Shown here in pieces: positions 28,522 to 42,100 of a stretch of 64,000 bases of DNA (positions within the stretch are counted from its first letter, which is position 1; each line of letters opens with the position of its first letter). Below the pieces are notes generated by a model that saw only the letters and a program-made list of their open reading frames with translations, had not been told where the DNA came from and made no database searches. Position numbers and translations under genes: made by a program. This stretch comes from Phytophthora vignae f. sp. vignae (Eukaryota > Oomycota > Peronosporomycetes > Peronosporales > Peronosporaceae), in contig JABJUM010000055.1 of assembly GCA_016169955.1 (NCBI GenBank), positions 124,001 to 188,000 on the forward strand, written 5' to 3'.

Positions 28522-31500
28522 GTATTGCATCTATGCATACGTGAACAAGAACACGGTAGATCGAGTAAGTGGACGGACTGATCTACGCGGTAATACATGT
28601 GATCTGCATGCGAAATCTGCCGCCAAGGTCTTGAGTCTACATCGATCGGACGACTTCAACCGCTCTGACGCCGAAGTGCCCTTGGATCTCCAGTCTGGTG
28701 AAACCCGGGGTTATTGGAAGCAACGCAGACCGGAAGAATGGTTCAGGCCAGCTGATGGAGAAGTGACGACTGAGATCCCGAAGCATGATCGTGATCGAAG
28801 TCTGCCTCGCGTCAGCAAACACCGCCGATCTGGTGAGGTGGTGACCGATCTACTTCCTGGAGAGTCCAGGGGGTATTGGAAGCACCATTCGCCAGGTAAG
28901 TGGTTCCGTCAGGCCAAGATCACTGGCAAGATCAACAATGAGAAGTCGATCTTACTCTTAGACACCGGCGCCGAGGTGTCCATCGTGGACACCGCCTTTG
29001 CTCGTAAGGTGGGGTGCTATGTCGACACGAGTCAGAGCCAGGAGTGTGTGGGAATTGGAGAAAGCGTGTACATGACGGAAGGAAGGACCAGGATCAAGGT
29101 TACGCTAGCAGGATCGCTGGTGTATTTCTTCGATATTTGGGTCGGCGATCTGTCAGGACAAGAGGCGATCTTGGGTATGGACTTCATGGTTCCTGCTGGG
29201 ATCCGCCTCGATCTCGCGGACGGCTCTATCTGTCTGCCCGACGAAGTCAAGATCCAGCTAAGCGGACGCCGACAGCTGTATAATGACAACGTACGGCACG
29301 TGTGCGTGGATCAAGGAGTGCAGATCGCGATCGGAGATTCGTTCGAGCTCCCGCTGCGGATGAAGGTGACAGATCGAGAGAAGCTGTGGGTTACCCGCGG
29401 AGATCGTTGGGTGCCGACCGTGGTCCGTGGACCTGGTCGGATCCGATATCTCCAGATCACCAACATCGGGGACAAGGACCTCGTCCTGCACCGGAATGAA
29501 CGGATTGCGATGTGGCTGGCCGGAGATCGGATACCCCGGGTGCCAGGATATGTGTCGATCGGGTCCCGTCGCTACATGGAATGACAGAACTTAGCCTTCC
29601 AAGCCACGACGGAGGACCAGCTGGCTAACGAGGAAGTACCAGCGGGACCGCCAGTATCGGCCGTCGAGCGACCGACTTATCCGACGCCCCGAGCCATTCT
29701 CCAGAGACCCGAGGTATCCCCGATCGCCGATCAGTCGGTAGGCCCACTCGATCCGACCGGTGGGTCGGAGGTGAAGCGTCCCGATCCGGGGGTGGCTGCC
29801 GTTGATACGCTTCGATCAGGGGGCGAATCGCGGCATGCAGCGATGGATGACGCGAAGCCACCAGTTGATAAAGTCTCAGAGAACGGCGGAACAGTGTTCC
29901 CTCACGTGCCATCGGCCGATCAGGTCGACGGTTGTGCCGTCGAACCAGATCTCGGGGGCGGGAGTACCGATCGGGTACCCTATGTGGTGGCCTTAGCCGT
30001 CGAAGAGTCGAAATCGAGTGAGGATGACGGTGTCCCAGCATCGGAACGACGGCCGCATGTGGCCGAAGACTCATCGATCGTTGGAGGTGATCAGTTAGAA
30101 GTCGAGACCAAACCCACCGCCATTCGGGACGATCCCGTCGCGACTGAACCAGATCGGGATGTTGACGTGGATGATCGAGATGTTGACGCTGATGATCAAG
30201 TCCATTACCATGAGGGCGGGAGTCTATCAGCCGAAGATGTCGAAGGCGAATTAGCCGTGCTTCCTGAAATTGTGATCTCGACGACAGACGAGGTAAAGAT
30301 CGACGACATCAAGGTGGGAGATCTGGAGTTCAACACCCCGGAGGAGATCGATCGACTGCGAAAGAAGATCTGGCACAGGAGGCACCTGCTGATCGGCAAG
30401 GGCAATGCGCTTCCGCCAGCTGCCCGAGGCGTCACCTGCGACATCGACGTGGGCGATGCGAAGCCGATCGCCCAACGAGTTCGGAAGGTCGCGCCTCAGT
30501 TCGTGGAGAAAGTGTCGGATCTGATCAAGGGATTGCTGTCGGCCAAGATGATCAGGAAGTCCCGATCGCCGTGGGCTTCGCCGATCGTCGTGATCATCAA
30601 GAAGAACGGAGTGGATATCAGGTTGTGTATCGATTATCGGCTCGTCAACAGCCTGACCAGGCTGATGGTGTATCCGATGCCCCTGATCAACGATCTGCTG
30701 GAAGACCTGGACAAAGTGCTCTGGTATTGCTCGCTGGACATGGCTAGTGGATTCTGGGTGGTGACGATGACCGATCGAGCTCGTGCGATCTCAGCTTTTA
30801 TCACTCACATGGGTCTGTTCGAGTGGAATCGGATGCCGTTCGGCCTGAAGAACGCTCCTCAGATCTATCAGCGACTTCTGGACGACGCGTTGTACGGGTT
30901 CACCAGGATCCCGCGATCGTCGAACTCGGAAGTCACCACGGACCTGATCGAGTCGGGCGAACCAGAAGATCCGGGGCGTCCGTCAGTGCTAGGCCGCAGA
31001 TCGTACATCGACGACATTCTGGTGACGGCTGGATCATGGGATGAGCTGTGTGATCGGGTGGATCACCTGTTGGACGCCTGTGTCAAGTGGAACCTCTCGA
31101 TCAGTGTGGAGAAGAGCTCTTGGGGGATGCGCAAGGTGGACTATCTAGGACATCGCGTGTCGAACGATGGACTGGAGGCCAATCCGAAGGATCTCGCGGC
31201 ACTGACAGATCTGCCGTTCCCTGGATCGCTCCGATCAATGCAGTCATTCTTGGGCAGCCTCAACTACTACAGCCGTTTCTTGGAAGATTACGCGATCTAC
31301 GCGGCGATCCTGTATGAACTGCGCGAGGTGGACTTCGCCGAACTGAAGAAGCGTCCCGATCTGCGCCGGATCTTGGATTGTGAAGCGCCGAACTCAGTAG
31401 ATCGGAACTCGGCAAACCCCGATCAGACGCCGCCCATTCCTGAAGTCGAAGTGGGAGACGAACGTTGGATCCGTGCTCACCGTGCGTTCTCGACATTGAA

Positions 31501-34217
31501 GATGAAGATCGCGACGACGCCGATCCTGCGGCATTTCGATCGCGATCGAACTCCGGTTCTGATCGTGTATGCGAGTGACTGGGCGATCTCGGCCGCGCTG
31601 ATGCAGGAGCATGATCAGATCTACCATCCCGTTACCTTCGCCAGTCGAACGCTGAAATCGAATGAACTGAACTACAACGTGGTGGAGAAGGAAGTGCTGG
31701 CGCTGTTACGGATCCTGGACTTGAACTACAATATGCTGGTTGGACGATCGATCCGGGTCCTGACCCGACACTCGACGTTGGCGTGGCTGTTCCGATCGCC
31801 TGGTCTTCAAGGCCGATTGGGTCAGTGGGCTGCACTCCTATCGCCCTGGACTCTCGTGATCACGAAGTGCACCAAGCGAGAGGACGAGCTATTAGGGGCG
31901 ATCGCCGCTAGTATTACACCTCGATCGGACGTTGACGACGCGTTGATCGCGATCGCACCGAAGAAAGAACCCCGGCGGAAAATCCAAGCCCCGATCCCGA
32001 CTGTGCGCGCGGATGAGGAGCTGCTGGTGATAAGTTTTGACGGATCCGCCCGTGTCAAGCGAGGCGGGGGCGCGTACAGTGCGATCTTGTGGAAGCTGCC
32101 CTAATGGAGTGTGGTGAAGGCGCGATCGGGCTATGCTGAAGGGCTGACCGTCAACGAGGCGGAGTATCACGGTCTGTTGTTGGGCTTCGACCTCCTCGAC
32201 GGCATGGATCGTGGCCGATTGGTGATCTGTGGCGACTCCAACCTGGTGATCCGGCAAGTACGAGGCGAGATCGACTGCAAAGCACCCAAGCTGACGTTGT
32301 TGAAGCAGAAGGTGCTCGATCGGTTGCGGAACTGGCCCGATCATGAACTGTTACATGTGAAACGAGATTGGAACGGAAGCGCCGACAGCCTGGCCAGCGC
32401 AGCACTCCAACGTGAAGGAGGCGTCGTCGTCGAGGATGAGGCCGATCACTTGGATCTGGTGACATTGAACCGGCTCGATGAGATCCTGGTGGTCAGATCT
32501 GACGAACCGATCGCCCGGCTATCGCCGATGACTACCCGATCGAACGCCCGATCACGACCGAATCCGACTGTCGTACAGGAAGAGTTTGTGCGAGGACTGC
32601 GGATCGATCGGATTCGTCGAGCCCAAGATGAAGAGGTGTGGATCGCGGGCATGAAGAAGTACCTGATGGGAGATGTGGCTGATCTGACGCAGGATGAGGC
32701 TCGATCCTACGGCAACATTGCGGCGCACTACGAGATCGATGACAACGATCTGCTGTTCTACTGTCCGCCCTCCAAGCGATCGGAGGCAGATCGAGACGGA
32801 TTGATGAGACTGGTTGCACCAGAAACGCTGCACCAGGATATCTTGCATCACTATCACTCTACTGTGGAAGGCGGCCACCAAGGGATTGGGCGTACCTATC
32901 AGCGGATCCGTGATCACTTTCACTGGAGAGGTCTCTTCAGGAGTGTGCAGAAGTACGTCGGAGAGTGTGTCGATTGTGAGACCGGCAAAGGGCGACCCAC
33001 GATCAGGGGCGAGTCGCCGGGGAACATCCAGGCGACCTACCCGTTCCAGATCATAGCGATGGATCACATACCTTCGCTGCCCAAGTCGTACAAGAGTAAC
33101 ACGGAACTGCTGATCTGGGTCGATCTGTTCACGGGATACGTGATCGCGAAGGCCAGCTCTTCTCGAACGGCGCAGACGATCGCTGAATCTTACGAAGAGT
33201 GCGTGTTTCGGCGGTTCGGTGCCAGCGAGGTGATCAGGCACGATCGCGAACCGGGATTTATGGCTGACTTCTTCCGCGCCTTTAACAAGATCCTGGGTAT
33301 GCGTCAGCGAGCGACGATGGCCTATCGGCCCCAAGCGAACGGTACTGCGGAACGAATGGTGCACAGCGACGAGAGCCTTGAAGATGTTCGTGGAGGATCT
33401 GGATCAGAGGGACTGGGACGAGTATGCTGAACGATTGACCTTTGCGATCAACACGGCTCAAGATCGGATCCGTGGAGACTCGCCCTTTTACCTGGTGCAT
33501 GGTTGGGATCCTCGATCGACGCTCGAGGCGACGATACCTTTGGGTAGCACTCGGACGCGGGATCGGAACCCTCGGCGATGGCGTTATCGGATCCAGAGGC
33601 ACTACGATCAGGCTCGAAGTCAGGTGAATGCTCGCCTACGGGAGGCGATCGCGGATCGGGCCGATCGACACAATGAAGAAGTTCGACCGCACACGATCGA
33701 GGCTGGATCGCAGGTGTGGTTGTACCTGGATCGCGTGAAGGAAGGATATGCACGGAAGCTAGCTCACCTGTGGCACGGCCCATTTCGCGTTGCCGAGAAG
33801 GTGAACGAGTACACGATGAAGCTTCAGATTGCTGGTACGGACTATCACCTGTTCCCGATCGTACATGTGTCCAAGCTGAAGTTGGTTAAGGACTTCCCCG
33901 ATCGACCGCAGATCGCGCTCACAGTGAACGAAGCCGATCGACTGGATTTCGACGAGATCCTACTTCCGGAGGATAGCTGGACCCCCGATCGAGACGCGAA
34001 CGAGTACGAAGTGGAGAAGATCGTAGACATGAGGACGGGCAGAAGGACGCGGTACGGCCGGACGTATCGGGAGTTCCTGGTACACTGGAAGGGTTACGAT
34101 GATCCTGACTGGGTGGATGAAGCCGATCTCAACTGTGGAGCTCTGTTGTACGAGTTCCTCCGAGATCGTGTGAACCGGAACCGGTTTAACGCGATGCAGT
34201 CTCACGAGGAAGAGTGA
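28475..34217 (+). pseudogene. pol polyprotein of element B, two nonsense codons and one frameshift
   Basis: Same domain order as A: paired GYWK...WF motifs, protease LLLDTGAEV (about 28958), RT with SYIDDILV (about 31005, here in frame with GGGGG kept at the spot where A lost a G), RNase H, second RNase H, integrase, chromodomain, end at TGA 34215. Lesions: TGG to TGA at 29582-29584 (MEW becomes ME-stop), GAA to TAA at 32102-32104 in the second RNase H (after WKLP), and a 2-bp loss near 33361 just after the catalytic TAERMV of integrase. All else is open, so the decay is recent. Confidence 0.92.
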
Positions 34218-34472
34218 GATCGGACCGCCAGGGCGAGCTGGTCGCCTTGGTGAGCGAGATGGATGACGGATCGACGGGGAGGCCGTCGATCGGAGGAAAA
34301 GGTTGTATGTGGATGCATGTATATGTATGAGAAGTGCAGATCGGAAGGTTATGGAGTAGCTGAGACTTGGAATGATGGAGAATTCGGCCTGATCTGCGCA
34401 GGAGCTGGCGGATTGAAGAGTGAATGGGAGTACACTGTCCGAAGTGAGCCGCCGTGCGACACAACTTCCGGA
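34218..34472. other. Post-pol region of element B with the antisense ORF deleted
   Basis: The first part matches the A sequence after pol (hairpin 34228-34250, ATGGATGCATGTATA-like stretch); the last part matches the A sequence just before its polypurine tract (ACTGTCCGAAGTGAGCCGC). The 2.7-kb antisense gene between them is absent. No ORF seen. Confidence 0.75.
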
Positions 34473-34483
34473 CAGGGGGCGGA
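34473..34483 (+). promoter_or_regulatory. Polypurine tract of element B
   Basis: CAGGGGGCGGA before the 3' LTR, as in A. Confidence 0.75.
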
Positions 34484-35602
34484 TGTGGAGAAGCACCGAA
34501 TAAGAAATCCTTCTCGAACGGAAAGTGTTCTCCGAGAAAGGCGGCAGGGCCGATCGACAGGAGTAGATCGACAATCGATCAACGATCGAGGGACAGGCCG
34601 CACAGATCAGACTGGGGATGAGGATCAGTGAGAGATCCTGAACGATCAAGTGACGCCGGCGCGTCGGGCACGACATATGCGGAGGTGGATCACGTTCTAT
34701 CGATCCCTGACGGATGTCCAAGATCGGCGTAGACGCAAGCCCCTACCGGAAGTAAGCACCGGTGATCCGGAACGGCCAAGGACGGAATTAGGCAGATTGA
34801 TGGCGAGCGACAATGCGCTCAAGTCCTCGATCGAGATCGCCGATCGAGATCGCAGAACGAGATCGCCGATCGGCCATGATGGGAAGCACAAGAAGAGCGA
34901 AGATAGGACAGGAATCCAGTTGTTGTTTAGTTGTAGGATGGTAGACAAGATGGTAGCAGTAGCGAGAGAGAGACCAACTAAACATAAATCAGAAGAGCTT
35001 TTGCACAGAAGACCACAAGTCCCCTCAAGTCACCAAGTCCCAGGAACTGCATTGGCCTCGGCAAGTGTCGACACCTTGGGTAGTGAACTAGCGGTACGGT
35101 TAAGACTGGATTAATACATTGGCCAGCTTGACCTGCTCTAGCGATCTATCTCTTGTGTGCAAGTCCTCGATCGACCGGATACAGCTTGGCCGGCGATCGT
35201 TCTCCTCTCGATCAACCTCGATCCCGCTATAGGAAGCGGCAAGCAACTCAAGGAAGGAAGGAACACACCCGGAAAGGCAACTACAGGCCTTGGATCGACT
35301 CCAGGCCGACCGATCGCAGCGAATAACCCTCGATCGGAGCGTATACTCGGACGCAGAGCGAAGATTCCCGCGCTGCTCCACAAACTATCCTCGCGTCACG
35401 CCAAGACACTCGATCTTCACCAAGTGCTGCATCCTCGGAGCCCCGAGAGAGCAGATCCAGCCCGCCGACGGGTACACAAGGTGAGAACAAGTTCAGCCGA
35501 TCACGGATCGTTGGGGGACCCCCTCCGTTAGTCGGTGTCTGGGCGCTGGTGGGAAGCTCGATCAAGCCTTAACCAGATTTTGGCTGATCCCGCTACACCA
35601 CA
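34484..35602 (+). repeat. 3' LTR of element B (1119 bp)
   Basis: TGTGGAGAAGC to CTACACCACA. The extra 15 bp relative to the 5' LTR are mostly in the GATC repeat stretch near 34845. Confidence 0.95.
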
Positions 35603-35606
35603 GTGC
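35603..35606. repeat. Target-site duplication of element B, right
   Basis: GTGC after the 3' LTR, matching 24998-25001. Confidence 0.85.
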
Positions 35607-37944
35607 CTTCTAGACTCAGAGTCTCCGGGATCACTTGGTCCGATGCTTGAGTGCGTTTTGGAGCAGCCGACGCTTGGGAAGGACGTGACCGAGCTTTCGA
35701 CTCTGGCACCGGAACTAATCCAGTCTTCGGAGCGGCAGCCGACACCTTAGGAAGCTGACGGAGCTGCGTCTTGGTCACCTTGGCTGAAGCCTTGATCCGT
35801 TGTTTCGACTTGCCTTTGGACGAACCTTGGGCAACACGACTGTCAGGCTGCTGGTCCACGTCGTCGCCCGTCAGGTCGATCTCGGCAGGCGGTGGAACCG
35901 AAGCCTTCTTGAGTCCAAGTACGACGTCATCTGGCGCGTTCTCACTCTCGACCGTGACCTTGGACTGGAGCGAAGCCACGGTAGACGCCGGCCGCACCGG
36001 ACGTCCGTCCTTCCGAGGCTGAATCACGACCGATGCCTTGTAAGGCGAGTCGTAGTTCAGGCCCTCAGGCGCTTGGTCGTCATCATCTGGCACTTCGACG
36101 TCTTGGACACGACTTGGCGAAGCAACCGACACCTCCGGTGAGCGAGACGGCGACCCGGGCATCGAAGCAGTCGAAGCGTCTGATGGGTGTGGAGAAGACG
36201 GTCGAACGAGGCTTGACTTGGATGCGACTGGAGACTCCGAAGTCGAGTGGACGACCGCTGGTACAGGCGCAGACGTAACCGTGGGCGCGCTCCTCTGAGC
36301 AGCGACAGCCTTGAGTCTGTCCGCAGGCTCCGGGTTGGTCGGACGAGAACTGGACGACCGAACACTCTTCTTCACCAAAGGCTGGGACGGACGCCCGAGC
36401 CGAACCTTCTTCTTCGGAGTCGTCGGTGCCAAGCCCCGAGGCGACGAGACCGACGCGACTGCCCCCTCCGACTTCTTCCGACGCTTGGACGATGGAATGA
36501 TGGGAGCTTCGTCGTCCGAGTCTTCTTCCAGCGTCACGATGCCGGCCGACGTGTCATCGGCGCGAACGTGCTGACTTGGACTATTAGAAGCCGGAGCCGA
36601 CGCCTCAGCGTGCGCACCAGGTGACGCCGAGCTTTCACGACGACGCTTGGGACCAGACGTGGCCTCCGCTAACGCGAACTCCATGGAGCTGAACTCTTGA
36701 AGAAACGTCTTGAGAACTTCTGGCAGGGCCGAATCATCGCCAAGGTCGAGCTGGCTCAAGGAGAAGCGGTGCTCTTCCAAAGTCTGGAGGTACTCGTGGA
36801 AGTCTCGGACAGTGTTGGTGGTGTACCGCACCAGACCCTGTTTGTACGTCTGCCGGTCTCGCTTGATCACGGCTTGGGTGGCTCTGTCCGCATCCTCGAG
36901 CTGCTTGACTTGGGATCGCATCTGGTCGAGCATCTCCTTAGTCTGCGCGAGAGCTCGGGCCGCGAGGTTGAGCCGCTGGTTGGCGAAGTCTCGCTCCAGA
37001 CGACAGGATTGGAGGTCTTTGCCTAGCCGATTCCGCTCAACTGAAGCCTCGACGCACAGTCGGTCAGCCTTGAGACGAAGCGCGTGCTCCTTGTCGCTCA
37101 GCTGCTTGCTATCCGCAGCCGCATCTTGGAATCGCTGGACCTCGCGGCGCAATTCGTCCATCTTCTCGTCCCAGCAGTAAGGCTTCAACAACGCGTCTGG
37201 AGCCACCGCTTGGACGACGTCACGAAGGCTCCGAGCCTCCGCAAGGCGCTGGTCCAGGTCTTCATCGACGCGAAGAGGCGGATGGCGGACGAGGCCGACC
37301 ATGAGCTGGCCGAGGTCTGCCAGCCGCTGGTCCAAGTGTTCCTCCAGGCGTGACTCCGACTGCAGCACCACTTGCGCGATCCGAGCGTCGACAGCATCTT
37401 CGACGCCGTCACGGGAGACGTGGCTTGGCGGTCGTGGAGTAGCTCCAGCCCCAGGGGACGCGAACTCCAGCCGACAATAGCGGGTCGGACCCGACGAAAG
37501 CTCGTCCGAGTCATCTGGCGGCGGAGTAGCAGGAGGCGATGACGGAGATGCAGGCGGAGCTGCAGCAGAAGCCTCCGACGCCCCGCGTCGACCTCCCATC
37601 AGCCTAGCGGGAGTTGGCGACTGAGACTTCGCTGCGCTCGACGCCGAGTGCTTGCCCGAAGCTTGGACAGACGACTGGATCACGCGCGCTGCAACCGCAG
37701 CCTGAGCCTCTGCCGACACCCCGCCAGCACCTGCTGCAACGGGAGTTGGTGACGGAGAAGACTCGGCGCGAGAAGCAGGACCATCGCGAGTGCCGGGCGC
37801 TTGAGCAGCCGCAGCTTGCGCTCGGGGAGCCCCGCTTGACGAGGCAGAGGCGGAAGTTGGCACCGCCGAGCTCTCGGAGGTCGTGCCAGGAGTGTGACCG
37901 TCGCTCGAGTGCGAACGTCGCTCGTCCGAGGGCTGCCGCACCAT
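35607..37944 (-). pseudogene. Element E antisense ORF, N-terminal part (cut by element B)
   Basis: About 779 codons from ATG 37944. The first 280 residues are Ser/Ala/Pro-rich (PSPTPVAAGAGG, ASPSSPPATPPPDDSDELSS). Residues about 270-400 form a coiled coil (ELRREVQRFQDAAADSKQLS, then LRLKADRLCVEA and TKEMLDQMRSQVKQLEDA). A Ser-rich, basic linker follows with SKRRKKSEG, a possible nuclear signal. The frame runs to the B insertion at LSLEGT, where the LTR supplies a stop; the next codons of the original gene are at 25001 downward, in frame. Together the gene has 1208 codons without a stop, so it was probably intact when B landed. It starts about 200 bp from the E 3' LTR. Function unknown. Confidence 0.82.
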
Positions 37945-38132
37945 GAAGAGACATCAACCGATCAGTACCGAGCAACAGAGATGAGCAGAGGCTTCAACAA
38001 GACGCGACGTATTATCCGCGCGGACAGCTTGGAGGGCGGCGGCTCGCGCTTCGCCCAGAAGATTCGACGCGCGTGGCATGACGGCATGACAGATGCGCAC
38101 CACGACGCTCACCACTTGGACCGGTTCGGGTC

Positions 38133-38146
38133 GAGGTGGGGGCTGC
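38133..38146 (+). promoter_or_regulatory. Polypurine tract of element E
   Basis: GAGGTGGGGGCTGC just before TGTGAG of the LTR; less pure than those of A and B. Confidence 0.45.
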
Positions 38147-39101
38147 TGTGAGATCGGGAAATGCCCGCTGAAGAACAGCCCCGCGCCGAAACCTAACGGT
38201 CTTGAACCTTCGAGTGACGGCTGAGCGAGCCCTCTGATTGGCTACGCACATTCCCCGCATTAGAGTGACAAATTGACAGTCATTTAGTGACCAGGCACGG
38301 CGGGTCATAATAAATCCCCGCCGAGCCCTCCAAGTAGTCATAGTGGGTACAGGATTTACCTCTCATTAGGAATTCGGACATAGGCCGAAGTGTCGTCCAG
38401 TCGTAGGATCGGCTCGAGGATTCGGCTGACACTTGATGTTTGTATAGACATTAGGGATTAGTTATTGGGAAGGCCTCACAGCCTCTAATCACTAAATCAG
38501 AGCAGAATTTCCCCCCGAAGCCACACAAGGGTCAAGTCCGTCTACCGGTAAGTCTTCGCTTAGCTGTAGAGTCTGGATACGCTCGGCCGACACGGGGTAT
38601 GTCTGCCGGTGAGCATAAGGTACATTGACCGAGTGTTCATCCCTGGAAAGGCCAAGAGTGAGTAGTGGCCGAGTGTAGGAGGTATTAGAGACCTCCCTGT
38701 ACGTTTGTACGTTTGTCTGGGTGTGAGGCGAGGCCCCCCAGTATATTTGACTTCCAGCCGAGACTTCGTCTCGGCGCCCCTGTCCGAGGCCTCGATTGGC
38801 CTGGTACCCTTCCTTCTGAGGGACCACAGTGGGTTTAGCGTGAAAACGCGTGTGTACATTGCATCCTAGCCGTTGCTCGTGGCTAAGGGTGCTCTTATAT
38901 TTGATTTACGGGCTCTACCTACCTGACCGACAACTCGCATAAGGCACATTCCAGCCCGGTGTAAGGGATCGGATCTGGTCTTCAGATTTTATCCCAACAA
39001 TAAGCGCCGACCTTTTAGGAGGGAAGCGTGTTGTTGGTAGGGGCTCATCCCAAAGGCCTTGGCTAGAGGGACGAGAACTCGTTAAATCGTGTTTTCCTAC
39101 A
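38147..39101 (+). repeat. 3' LTR of element E (955 bp)
   Basis: TGTGAGATCGG to TTTTCCTACA. It is an inverted near-copy of 48327-49269 (very high identity over the U5 half, lower over the first 120 bp). It is followed by CGACA, then integrase codons of C. Confidence 0.85.
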
Positions 39102-42100
39102 CGACACCTTGGTGACCACCTTCCAGGCTGACATGGTAATGATGGAGGACGTCTTGCTGCAGGGTCTCTGGGAGCACCAACCTCATCAATCCATCGCGAT
39201 CCGCCTCCACCTTCTTCGTCGGGGGGCAGTAGAACAGCAGGTCGTTCTGATCCACTTCGTAATCCATTGCCATAATACCATAGGATCGGGCTTCTTCCTG
39301 CGTCAGACCTTGGATGTTGCCGGCCAGACACTTCTTCAAGCCAGAGATCCACGCCTCCTCGTCCTGCGCTTGGCGGATCCTAGCGATCCGGAGGTCTCTC
39401 ACCACTTCTTCTTGTAGGACTCGTGGATTGGAAGTCGGATGCGAGTTGGATCGGGATCTTGCGCCGGCGCGGGTTGTCACAGGCGACATATGAGCGACGG
39501 GAGCATCCTCATCGGCCTTCACCACCAAGATCTCATCCAGGCGGTTTAGGGTGACTAGATCCTGCATGTCCGCTTCCTCTTCAACCATGTTCCCAGCTTG
39601 ACGTTGGAGTGCCGCGCTAGCGAGACTGTCGGCACTGCCGTTCCAGTCGCGCTTGACATGTACCAGCTCATGATTGGGCCAACCACGTAATCGATCCAAC
39701 GCCTTCTGCTTCAACAGCGTCAATCCAGGTGCCTTGCAGTCGATCTCCCCTCGGACCTGGCGGATCACCAGATTGGAATCACCACAGATCACAAGTCGTC
39801 CCTGCGCTTTGCCTTCGAGTAGATCCAGACATAGCAGAAGTCCGTGATATTCTGCTTCGTTGACGGTAAGGCCCTCGGCATACCCGGATCTAGCCTTCAC
39901 CACAGTCCACTCTGGCAGTTTCCAAAGGATCGCACTGTAGGCGCCTCCTCCTCGCTTGACACGCGCCGATCCATCAAAGCTGACCACATAGAGTTCCTCA
40001 TCCGGTTGTACTGTCGGGATCGGGGCTTGGATCTTGCGTCACGGCTCCTTCTTTGGCGCGATATCGATCAAGGCCTGATCCACCTTGGATCGGGGTGTGA
40101 CACTGGCTGCCAGAGTCCCTAGGATCTCGTCCTCGCCCTTCGCGCACTTCATAATTTCCAGAGTCCATGGCGAAAGGAGTGCAGCCCATTGTCCTAACCG
40201 TCCTTGCAGACCAGTGGATCGAAACAGCCAAGCCAGCGTCGAGTGTCGGGTCAGAACCCGGATCTGGCGACCCACCAACATATTGTAGCTCAGATCCAGA
40301 ATCCGCAGCAGGGCTAGCACCTCTTTCTCGACGACGCCGTAATTGAGCTCGTTCGACTTCAGAGTGCGGCTGGTGAAGGTGACAGGGTAATGGATCCCGT
40401 CATACTCCTGCATCAGGGCGGCCGAAATGGCCCACTCACTAGCATACACCACCACCACAGGCAGCAGATCCACATTGAAATGTCGGAGTATCGGAGTTCT
40501 CGCCGTCTTCTCCTTCAGTGTCGCGAAGGCCCGATGAGCCCGGATCCAGCGTAGATCCACACTGTCTGAGTTGCATGTTTCCGGATCCAAAGTCTTCACG
40601 CCGGCAGGATCCTTCGCCTCCAAGTCGGAAGTTTCCGTAGATCGAAGTTGTGCATTCACCGCCTTCGGACCTAATGGATCCGACAAGTCCCGATCCCTTG
40701 GACCCAGACTCGTCACACCCATGGCGACTTGGATACGCTTCTGGTTATCCCGCTTACTCATCGCGGCAAAGTCCACCTCTCGTAGCTCGTAGAGAACTGC
40801 AGTGTAGATCGCGTAGTCCTCCAGGAACCGACTGTAGTAGTTCAGACTGCCGAGGAATGACTGCATGGATCGGAGCGTCCCTGGGAAGGGTAAGTCCGTC
40901 AAGGCTGATAAATCCTTGGGGTTCGCCTCCAGTCCGGCATGGGACACTCGATGGCCCAAGTATTCCACCTTGCTCTTGCCCCAGAAGCTCTTCACCACAC
41001 TGATAGAGAGATTCCATTTGTCACACGCATCCAGCAGAGCATCCACCCGGTCACACAAGTGATCCCAGGATCCAGCGGTCACCAGGATGTCGTCGATGTA
41101 GGATCGGCGTCCCAACACTGACGGTTTTCCCGGACCTTCCGGTTCTCCCGACTTCAGATCCAGATCCAATGCCTTAGATCCCGTTCCGCACTTGAGGCGT
41201 GACTCGCCGTCCGATCCCGATCCAACTTCGAGTTGTGGGATCCGGGTGAATTCATACAGCGCATTGTCGAGCATCCGTTGGTATATCTGAGGCGCATTCT
41301 TCAATCCAAAGGGCGTCCGGTTCCACTCGAACAATCCAAACGGGGTGATGAAAGCGGAAATTGCACGAGCCCGATCCGTCATAGTTACCACCCAGAATCC
41401 ACTGGCCATATCCAGCGAGCAGTACCACAGCACCTTGTCCAGATCCTCAAGCAGGTCGTTGATCAGGGGCATCGGGTAGATCATCAGTCGAGTCAGACTG
41501 TTAACCAGTCGGTAGTCAATACACAACCTTATATCCACTCCGTTCTTCTTGATGATGACCACGATCGGAGATGCCCACGGGGAAGTCGAATCCTTGATAA
41601 TCTTCGCACCGAGCAATCCCTTGATCAGATCCGACAACTTCTCATGGTACTGCGGTGCCACCTTACGCACGCGCTGGGCAACAGGCTTGGCATCGCCAAC
41701 ATCGATGTCGCACACGACACCTCGCGCCGCCGGAGGCAGCGCATTGCAGTGTCGGCGCCTCCAGATCCTTCGCCGAAGTCGGTCAATCTCTTCCGCCGTA
41801 TTAACATCTGGATCTCTCACCTGGATGTCTTCAATTGTCACCTCTTCCGTGGCCGAAGTCACTTCGGGCAATACGGCCATCTCCGCTTCAACGTCCTCGG
41901 CGTGCAGATCCCCGCTCACATGGTAGCAGACTTGGTCATCCGCCTCCGAGTCAATGTATCGCGGACCTTCGGTAGTCGGTGGATCGCGGCTGATCGTTGG
42001 ATCGGACGTCGGACCTGATTTCTGCCTTTTCTCTCCGTCTGGGTCTGCACCCCGTCCCATCTCACCATCTGCAACTTGACTTTTCACTGGATCCATGGTC

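Larger units (their letters stand above)
25002..35602 (+). mobile_element. Element B: young family A element, 10.6 kb, inserted in E
   Basis: Two LTRs (1104 and 1119 bp) that differ by few bases and small indels in the GATC repeat area, GTGC duplications on both sides, PBS, intact gag, frameshift signal, pol with two nonsense codons and a 2-bp deletion, polypurine tract. Removing it and one GTGC restores 1208 continuous codons of the E antisense ORF. Unlike A it has only about 250 bp between pol and the polypurine tract: the antisense ORF has been deleted. Confidence 0.96.
21365..39101 (+). mobile_element. Element E remnant (Ty3 chromodomain family), hosting element B
   Basis: Plus strand: pol fragment (21365-23434), antisense ORF (complement, 23713-25001 and 35607-37944), polypurine tract and 3' LTR (38147-39101). 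gag, protease and 5' LTR are missing, replaced at the left by J sequence. E is a close relative of F (NLSCGGLLYDYLR and QMVQVADED shared). Its 3' LTR ends inside the integrase gene of C. Confidence 0.75.
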
